A stretch of 64,000 bases of DNA, taken from assembly GCA_949524905.1 (NCBI GenBank), contig CATINC010000017.1:124001-188000 (forward strand). Reading direction: 5' to 3'. This DNA comes from Opitutia bacterium UBA7350 (lineage in GTDB: Bacteria; Verrucomicrobiota; Verrucomicrobiia; Opitutales; Coraliomargaritaceae). The notes under the pieces were generated by a model. It was given only the letters and a program-made list of their open reading frames with translations, was not told the DNA's origin and did no database searches. Below, one piece after another: positions 58,051-64,000 of this stretch (position 1 is the stretch's first letter; every line of letters starts with the position of its first letter). The position numbers and the translations under genes are program-made.

Positions 58051-58147
58051 TTTTTGCTCGAAAGAATAGCAAAGGTTATAAATTAGAGAGTATGCCTTTT
58101 CTGTAAAGGCTATTTGGAGAATAATAAGGGATCTCTTCGGCGAGTGA

Positions 58148-60079
58148 TCAACTTTTACTTGGGAAAGCTTCTACGGCGGTCTCCCAGGCTACAGATTTTT
58201 TGGCGAGCTGTTCCGCAATTTCTGCGGCACGTCGATTAATTTTGACCGCAATTCCAGCGTCTTCGTATGTCTTGGGATCTTCTAGTTTTAGGGAAATTTC
58301 TGCCTGTTCTGCTTCTAGTGCAAGCATTTCTAATTCAAGGGTCTTGATCTTATGCTCCTGTTTTTGTCGAGCTTGGCTGACTGCCTGACGTGCCTCCGCT
58401 TCTCGTCTTCGTCGTTCCTTTGCGCTGACTTTTGTAGAATTTTCATTTGCCCTCTGCTCGGGCGGTCGAGCATTAGCCAATCCTGCGATTAACCCACTTT
58501 TTTCAGAGGTGAGACCCGATTTATTGAGGTAGTAATCATAATCGCCTGCATAGGGGGTAAGTTTACCAGCATTGATATGGAAGGTGCGATTGGCGATCGC
58601 ACGGATAAAGTGAACATCGTGACTGACGAAGCAAATGGTTCCGGCGTAGTCGCGAAGGGCTTGAATCAGGGCGTCGATACTGGCGAGGTCAAGGTGGGTG
58701 GTCGGTTCGTCAAGTAAAAGAAAGTTAGGTGGAGCAAGGAGAAGTTTCACAAGGGCGAGTCGGCTTTTTTCGCCACCGCTGAGCACTTCGACCTTTTTGT
58801 AGACATCGTCACCACGAAAAAGAAAGGCGCCGAGGAGATTGCGGACTTCCTGGTCGCTCAATGGGCTATTCATGCGTTCACGAGCCTCATCTAAAACAGA
58901 GCGCTTGAGGTCTAGTACTTCAACGCGTTGTTGCGAGAAATAGCCGATAGAGACATTGTGACCTCGTTCGCAGAGTCCACCCTGAATGGGTACGAGGTCT
59001 GCTAGGATTTTCAAAAGGGTGGACTTGCCCGCACCGTTGGGTCCGACTAGGACGATGCGTTCACCTTTTTCAATACGAAGGTTGAGCGCATCGTACACAA
59101 GGTGATCGCCATATGCTTGACGTACATTTTCTAGTGTTGCGATGCGTTGACCGCTACGAGGTGGTTGAGGAAATTTGAAGTGGATACCGCGTTCCTCAGT
59201 TTCAGGCGCTTCGAGGCGTTCCATTTTTTCCAGTTGCTTGAGGCGGGACTGAGCCTGAGAGGCTTTGTTGGCTTTGGCTCGAAAGCGGGCAACAAAAGTT
59301 TCTAGGTGAGCAATTTCACGTTGTTGGTTAGCGTAAGCAGCGGCGTATTGTGCGTCTCGATGGGCCTTTTCGCGGAGGTAGTCATCGAAATTACCTTGGT
59401 ATCGATGGAGGTTTTTGTGGCGGATTTCGATGATGCCATTACAGATATTATTGAGGAAAGCTCGGTCGTGTGAGATCGTAAGAATTGCGCCGCGATAGTT
59501 TCTTAATTGTTCTTGAAACCAAGTGAGGGTCTCAAGATCGAGATGGTTGGTTGGCTCGTCTAGCATTAGGAGGTCTGGCTGCATAACAAGTAGTCGGGCA
59601 AGATGTGCGCGCATGACCCAGCCACCGCTCAATGTATGAGTGGGTTTTTCAAAATCGCTCTCTCGGAAAGCAAGCCCAGCGAGGATGCTTTTAGCGCGTG
59701 CTTCTAAAGAATGTCCTTCGTGTTCGATAAATTGCTCGGTTGCATCGATTCGTTTTTGAGAATCGGGATTGGGGTTTGTGCGCAGAATATCATATAAGGC
59801 AGCAATTTCAGGGGTTATTCCGGCGGCGAGCTCGAGGATAGTTTCATCTCCACTGGGAACACTTTCTTGAGGCAGGTAGCCGATTCGAACGCCGCGTTCT
59901 ATTTCGATGCCACCGCTGTCAGACTCTATTTGTTGAAGGATGATTGAAAAGAGGGTAGTTTTTCCTGCACCGTTAGGCCCAACTAGCCCAAGGCGCTCAC
60001 CGTAATTCATCCGAAGGGAGAGCTCCTTGAAGAGGAGTTTGTGGCCGAAGCCTTTGCTGACTTTGTTGACAGTGAGCAT
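58148..60079 (-). CDS. ABC-F family ATP-binding protein
   Basis: This 643-residue soluble protein contains two ABC ATPase domains and no membrane helices. First Walker A is GLVGPNGAGKTTLFS, with LSGGW signature and LMLDEPTNHLDLET; second is VLVGPNGAGKSTLLKIL, with VLSGGEKSRLAL and LLLDEPTTHLDLAS. A charged linker and a C-terminal coiled coil (residues about 555-640) are typical of the Uup/YheS subgroup. ABC-F proteins act on ribosomes, relieving stalls or drug effects. It is divergent from the YIP1-like gene, with 61 bp between starts. The exact subfamily is uncertain. Confidence 0.93.
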   Translation of the reverse strand: MLTVNKVSKGFGHKLLFKELSLRMNYGERLGLVGPNGAGKTTLFSIILQQIESDSGGIEIERGVRIGYLPQESVPSGDETILELAAGITPEIAALYDILRTNPNPDSQKRIDATEQFIEHEGHSLEARAKSILAGLAFRESDFEKPTHTLSGGWVMRAHLARLLVMQPDLLMLDEPTNHLDLETLTWFQEQLRNYRGAILTISHDRAFLNNICNGIIEIRHKNLHRYQGNFDDYLREKAHRDAQYAAAYANQQREIAHLETFVARFRAKANKASQAQSRLKQLEKMERLEAPETEERGIHFKFPQPPRSGQRIATLENVRQAYGDHLVYDALNLRIEKGERIVLVGPNGAGKSTLLKILADLVPIQGGLCERGHNVSIGYFSQQRVEVLDLKRSVLDEARERMNSPLSDQEVRNLLGAFLFRGDDVYKKVEVLSGGEKSRLALVKLLLAPPNFLLLDEPTTHLDLASIDALIQALRDYAGTICFVSHDVHFIRAIANRTFHINAGKLTPYAGDYDYYLNKSGLTSEKSGLIAGLANARPPEQRANENSTKVSAKERRRREAEARQAVSQARQKQEHKIKTLELEMLALEAEQAEISLKLEDPKTYEDAGIAVKINRRAAEIAEQLAKKSVAWETAVEAFPSKS

Positions 60080-60140
60080 ATTATTATAGATGCATACGGA
60101 GACTTGCTAGATGGGCAAGGTACGTATTCTTATATCTTAC

Positions 60141-60698
60141 ATGAGCAGTGAAGGCAGGACGCAATCTTATCTGTTGAGTATTTGGTATCAACCGAGCCGT
60201 ACTTTACGGGGATTACGGAAGAGTGGTGCTGGTCACGGGGCGGCCTTGTTAGTGGCTGGAGTATTTGGCTTTTTTAATAGCGCACGCATCTATCTTGGCG
60301 CCGAGGAGAAATCATTCCTGTGGCTATTTCTCGGAGTTTTTATTGGTATTGGGATGTTGTATTTAATGGCGCAATTGGTGCGGAATTTTTCGCGTTGGTT
60401 TGGTGGGCAAGCTAATTGCCGCATTGTCCGAGTGGGTTTGGGTTTATCGCTATTACCCTGGACCTTGCTTTCGGGCGTATTGCTTTACTTATTGATGGTA
60501 GAAACGAATGCAGAACGCCTGCAAGCTCTCTTGCCTGTGATAATGATCGGTTTTATTTACGGCTTTATTATTCTATTACTGTCTGCACGGTCTGCGCTCG
60601 AGGTGTCGCCTTTGCGAACCTTTGCTTCGCTTATGCTTGCAGGCTTAGTGGCTTTTTTCTCAATTACTTTTGTGCTTAGTTTTTTTGTCAAACTCTGA
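60141..60698 (+). CDS. Small YIP1-like integral membrane protein
   Basis: This 185-residue protein has about five hydrophobic segments (e.g. GAALLVAGVFGFFN, FLWLFLGVFIGIGMLYLMA, LLPWTLLSGVLLYLLM) and a short polar N-terminus, resembling YIP1-family proteins. The function is unknown. ATG 60141 is chosen to leave 61 bp for the divergent ABC-F gene; ATG 60111 would add ten residues. Its stop is 17 bp before recN, so the two may share a transcript. Confidence 0.6.
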   Translation: MSSEGRTQSYLLSIWYQPSRTLRGLRKSGAGHGAALLVAGVFGFFNSARIYLGAEEKSFLWLFLGVFIGIGMLYLMAQLVRNFSRWFGGQANCRIVRVGLGLSLLPWTLLSGVLLYLLMVETNAERLQALLPVIMIGFIYGFIILLLSARSALEVSPLRTFASLMLAGLVAFFSITFVLSFFVKL

Positions 60699-60715
60699 GC
60701 GCAAGAGTTCTCGCG

Positions 60716-62377
60716 ATGTTACAATATCTCAAAATCTCCAATTTAGCTTTACTGGATTCAGTCACGCTTGAAATTGACGCTGGTTTTACCGCAGTCACGG
60801 GAGAGACAGGCGCGGGTAAGAGTGTTTTACTGGGAGCATTGGGTATGCTTTCAGGTGGCCGAACCGACAAAGGTAAGATTCGGCAAGGGGCAGATTTACT
60901 GGAGGTTGAAGCGGCTTTGTATTTTGAGGATGCGGAATTAATGAATGCGCATTTATTGGACTTAGAACTTTCACCTTGTGAAGATGGGGTGCTTGTTTTG
61001 CGCCGAACGATTCATCGCAGCAAGATGCCTAAAATCCAAATCAATGGTTCTTTGGCAACGCTCTCGCAATTACAGGCATTAGGGGAAATGTGGATTGATT
61101 TCCATGGTCCGGGTGAACCACAAAAGTTGTTTAAGGAACGGCACCAATTGCGTATGCTGGACGCTTACGCTCATCAAGGTGTGGCACTGGCGGAATATCA
61201 GGAATGTTACCATGCATGGCGTGCTGCTTTAAACGAAATTGAGACCCTTGAATCAAGTGATCGCTTGGATGAGGGGGCGTCTGATTATGTTCGCCAGCAA
61301 ATTGTGCAGATGGATGCAGTCGATTTAAGCGCGGAATCAATCGAGGCTTTGGAGCGTGATTTTAGTCGGATGTCGCAAGCGCAAGCATTGATTCAGTTAG
61401 CGCGACAATGCGAGGGCGCAGTCAATGAAGAAGATGGGCTTGCGGAACGCTTGAGTCGCTTGGTCGCTCAGACGCAAAGATTAGCGGAGTTGGATTCGGA
61501 TTCGAAATCTTTATCTGAGCGAGCGCATAGTTTGCAGCTGGAGTTGCAGGATTTGGGTGAAGAGATTGGACGCATGGCGAGTAATTTTGATTATGATACC
61601 GAGGCCATTGAATTAATAAATGAACGGATGCAATTATGGCAGGAATTGCGGCGGAAACATGGCGGGACGATTGAGATGGTGCTGGCAAAGCGCGAAGCAC
61701 TCGCAAAAAAGCTGGCAGTACAGGATGATTTGGAGGGGGTATTGAATGAGCGCCGCGCTGTTGCCGATAAAATGGAGGGAGATTTGCGCAAACGCGCAAA
61801 AGCTATAACTGCGAAGCGTACGGTAGCGGCAAAGGCACTGGGTAAAAAAGCAAAGTCATTGTTAGGGGCCCTTGGTTTCAAGAAGGTACAGCTTGCGATT
61901 GAGATTATTCCGCTTGCAGCATTGGCGGATTGTGGAGATTGCGCATGTCGTTTCATTTTTGCGGCGAACGCGGGTCAGGAAATGCAACCGCTCAACAAGA
62001 TTGCATCGAGCGGTGAAACAGCTCGGGTAATGTTGGCGCTAAAAACAGTCTTAGCAGAAGCGGATGCGACGCCACTGTTGGTATTTGATGAAGTGGACGC
62101 AAATGTGGGTGGTGAAGTAGGTCGAGCGGTGGGTGCTGAATTAGCTCGGTTAGGTAAAAAACATCAGGTTTTTTGTGTGACGCATCTGCCGCAAGTTGCT
62201 GCCCAAGCACAGCAACATTTTCTTGTAAGCAAGATACAGGATTTGAATTCAACTGCAGTTGAAATTGGACCAGTTCACGGAAAGCAGCAGGATCGAGTTG
62301 ATGAGTTGGCTCGGATGCTTGGAGACCGCAACTCAGACTCCGCAAGGGTGCACGCAAGGGAATTGCTAAGAAATTGA
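60716..62377 (+). CDS. recN: DNA repair protein RecN
   Basis: This 553-residue SMC-like ATPase, as in other bacteria, acts in double-strand break repair. The N-terminal Walker A is VTGETGAGKSVLLGAL, the middle is a long coiled coil (about 150-380), and the C-terminal half has the signature IASSGETARVMLALK and Walker B LLVFDEVDANVGGEVG followed by VFCVTHLPQVAAQA. It starts at ATG 60716 and ends 10 bp from the stop of the convergent PPIase-like gene. Confidence 0.97.
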   Translation: MLQYLKISNLALLDSVTLEIDAGFTAVTGETGAGKSVLLGALGMLSGGRTDKGKIRQGADLLEVEAALYFEDAELMNAHLLDLELSPCEDGVLVLRRTIHRSKMPKIQINGSLATLSQLQALGEMWIDFHGPGEPQKLFKERHQLRMLDAYAHQGVALAEYQECYHAWRAALNEIETLESSDRLDEGASDYVRQQIVQMDAVDLSAESIEALERDFSRMSQAQALIQLARQCEGAVNEEDGLAERLSRLVAQTQRLAELDSDSKSLSERAHSLQLELQDLGEEIGRMASNFDYDTEAIELINERMQLWQELRRKHGGTIEMVLAKREALAKKLAVQDDLEGVLNERRAVADKMEGDLRKRAKAITAKRTVAAKALGKKAKSLLGALGFKKVQLAIEIIPLAALADCGDCACRFIFAANAGQEMQPLNKIASSGETARVMLALKTVLAEADATPLLVFDEVDANVGGEVGRAVGAELARLGKKHQVFCVTHLPQVAAQAQQHFLVSKIQDLNSTAVEIGPVHGKQQDRVDELARMLGDRNSDSARVHARELLRN

Positions 62378-62387
62378 TGTGCAGATC

Positions 62388-64000
62388 TTAATTTTGAGCA
62401 GTCGGGATGCCGTGCTCTACCAACTCACTAGCAAGGCCATTCATACGAATCATGGAGTTGTTGTATTTGAGGAAGTTGGTTGCCTGCTGTAAGATGGAGT
62501 CTTCGGTCGTGATTTCAGGTATTTCAAGCTCGGCAAGATAAACAAAGAGGCCAGATGAACCTGTTTGTAGCATTGGAGAAAGTTCAGCTTCCTGTAGATC
62601 TGCCGCCGCTTGAAGAGCAGTTCGGTTGAGTGTTTCTGGAGCCTCAAATAATTTGAAGCTTTGATATGTTTCAACGTTAAGCCCAAGTTTAGCCGCAGCT
62701 TCTGTGAAGTTTGCCCCCGAAGCGAGTTCAGCTTCTAATTTTGCCCCAAGGTTGATGCCGTGCTCATAAAAGAGGCGACGTTTCTCCTCGGCAGCATGAT
62801 TTTCTTTTACCTGTTTGGCTACAGTCTCAAACGGGGGGAGTTCTACGGATATTCGGTCTTGGTATATGAGGACGGCATAACCTTCATCAAACGAATGCGG
62901 GTCGGAAAAATAACGGGCATCACTCAAGGCAAAGGCACTGTTCAGCATGGCTGAGGGTAATTCACGTGACCCAGTATCGGAAATACTGAATGCTTCAATT
63001 GGTATAAGGCTCAGTCCGGTCGATTTAAGGGAATCATCAAATTCAGGACTCTCTTTGAGGATTGCTTTATTGTAGAGTTCGTAAGCAAAATTTTGAGCTG
63101 TTTCATTGGCAAGGCGATTGGCTTGAGTTTTGCGCAGATCGATTGCTACGGCATCGCGAACATCCTCAAATTTAACTACTGGGATTTCCGCACCGGGGTC
63201 GCTTTTTGGTCGTTCAGTGAGATAGGCCTCTACGAAGCGGGCTCGATTTTTAATGAAGTGCTCGCGTACGTTATCTTCTTCAAGTTCGCCTATTTGTGGG
63301 AGGAAGGAATCGGCTCTAAAATGCAAGTAGCTTGCTTTGATGCGCTCTGGGGTTTCATAGCGGTCTGCATTTTTATGGTAGAAATCTTTTAATGCTTCTT
63401 CTGGGGCTTCGATTTCCGGATCGAAGTCAGCGTAATCAATGCTAGCGGTATTAAGAGTGTAGCTGGATTGGTATCTTTGAGCCTGCAAACGTGCATCTTC
63501 TTTAAAGAAATAACCCGGACCAGCAAGGGCACTGGATATTTGCTCTATGCGGTAATCTTCTTCAAGAACACGAACTAGGATATCTTCAGGAAGGATTGGG
63601 TTGCTATCGATCGTATCAAGGAAGCGAGTGAGGCGATCGCGATCGAATTTTCCGGAGGGATTGTTAAAGAGTGGTTTTTTACTTAAATAAGCACGGATTT
63701 GCTCTTGGTCGGGTGTCGGGATGCCAATGTCGTCTGCTAGAGAAAGGATAGCGATCCGTGAGAGCATTTGGTTGCTAAGCTGTTGTTGGTCTGAGCTTTT
63801 GATTTGATTGAGTTCGTTGCTCAAAGAGAGGCGTAAGCCGATGGGGCGCATCTCGCGTTGGGAATTTAGATCGTAGCCATAGTAATCCATGGCCTCATAG
63901 TTGGAGCGATTAGTGGTGCACCCGGGGGTGTTGCCGATGGTGCCTACAAAAGCGACAATTACGACTGCAAGAAGCGTGATAAAAATCCAGCGTCCGTGGC
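62388..64000 (-). CDS. Membrane-anchored SurA/PpiD-like chaperone (5' end cut by window)
   Basis: The frame is open to the window edge. Before the internal ATG at 63890 it reads a hydrophobic helix (RWIFITLLAVVIVAFVG), so the true start lies beyond base 64000. About 537 residues are visible. The layout is N-terminal anchor, SurA-N-like helical domain (LSNQMLSRIAILSLADDIG), a middle region with FDRDRLTRFLDTIDSNPILP, and a C-terminal part where the parvulin domain is weak or degenerate. PpiD/SurA proteins help fold outer-membrane and secreted proteins. It lies next to recN, tail to tail. Confidence 0.82.
   Translation of the reverse strand, partial: HGRWIFITLLAVVIVAFVGTIGNTPGCTTNRSNYEAMDYYGYDLNSQREMRPIGLRLSLSNELNQIKSSDQQQLSNQMLSRIAILSLADDIGIPTPDQEQIRAYLSKKPLFNNPSGKFDRDRLTRFLDTIDSNPILPEDILVRVLEEDYRIEQISSALAGPGYFFKEDARLQAQRYQSSYTLNTASIDYADFDPEIEAPEEALKDFYHKNADRYETPERIKASYLHFRADSFLPQIGELEEDNVREHFIKNRARFVEAYLTERPKSDPGAEIPVVKFEDVRDAVAIDLRKTQANRLANETAQNFAYELYNKAILKESPEFDDSLKSTGLSLIPIEAFSISDTGSRELPSAMLNSAFALSDARYFSDPHSFDEGYAVLIYQDRISVELPPFETVAKQVKENHAAEEKRRLFYEHGINLGAKLEAELASGANFTEAAAKLGLNVETYQSFKLFEAPETLNRTALQAAADLQEAELSPMLQTGSSGLFVYLAELEIPEITTEDSILQQATNFLKYNNSMIRMNGLASELVEHGIPTAQN

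Overview
The window looks like a chromosome segment of a marine, polysaccharide-degrading member of the Verrucomicrobiota, most likely an Opitutae/Puniceicoccaceae-type organism related to Coraliomargarita or Lentimonas. This is inferred from gene content only: sulfatases, three kinds of fucosidase, a PEP-CTERM protein, a Lon N-domain protein, TPR/ExbBD clusters, and no SusC/SusD pairs. No rRNA or other firm phylogenetic marker is present. Most start codons lack a Shine-Dalgarno sequence and instead follow AT-rich leaders.

Region 1 (1-12.4 kb) is mainly housekeeping. It holds the 5' part of sucA, a small gene overlapping a SUI1/eIF1-type initiation factor, a YbdG-like MscS channel, a LolA-like secreted protein, a Lon N-domain protein with a helix-hairpin-helix partner, then dnaK-groES-groEL and a DEAD-box helicase. 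Upstream of dnaK are an exact -24/-12 (sigma-54) motif, a sigma-70-like promoter and a perfect 8-bp-arm palindrome. No CIRCE element is visible.

Region 2 (12.4-19.1 kb) is a five-gene uronate operon: an SDR, a 2-hydroxyacid dehydrogenase, an Ldh_2 dehydrogenase, a KDG-type sugar kinase and uxaC. It is divergent from a XylR-like regulator that joins a sugar-binding domain to an AraC DNA-binding domain.

Region 3 (19.1-43.7 kb) is a polysaccharide-utilisation island. A six-gene operon on the minus strand encodes GH35, a Tat-exported FAD oxidoreductase, a sulfatase, a SASA-type acetylesterase, GH95 and a GH141-like/GH29 fusion. Next to it lie a PEP-CTERM jelly-roll protein, a LacI regulator, and a plus-strand operon of cytoplasmic GH2, an SSS transporter and a GH141-like lipoprotein, followed by a second sulfatase. 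The enzyme set fits a sulfated, acetylated, fucose- and galactose-containing polysaccharide such as a fucoidan or galactofucan. Uronate genes alongside suggest uronic acid side groups.

Region 4 (43.8-50.3 kb) is an L-fucose operon: fucP, fucI, a cytoplasmic SGNH hydrolase, a nucleotidyltransferase-GHMP kinase fusion and fucU, with a divergent AraC regulator. It would take up and isomerise the fucose released by region 3. The kinase fusion is the most unusual protein here. Classical fuculokinase and fuculose-1-phosphate aldolase are absent from the window.

Region 5 (50.3-64 kb) returns to core functions. It has tRNA-Ser(CGA) with a 16-bp repeat of its 3' end nearby, and a six-gene envelope operon (two TPR proteins, ExbB, two ExbD, and a TonB-like anchor carrying a VWA-like domain instead of a TonB C-terminal domain). 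It ends with an ABC-F ATPase, a small YIP1-like membrane protein, recN and a membrane-anchored SurA/PpiD-type protein cut by the window end.
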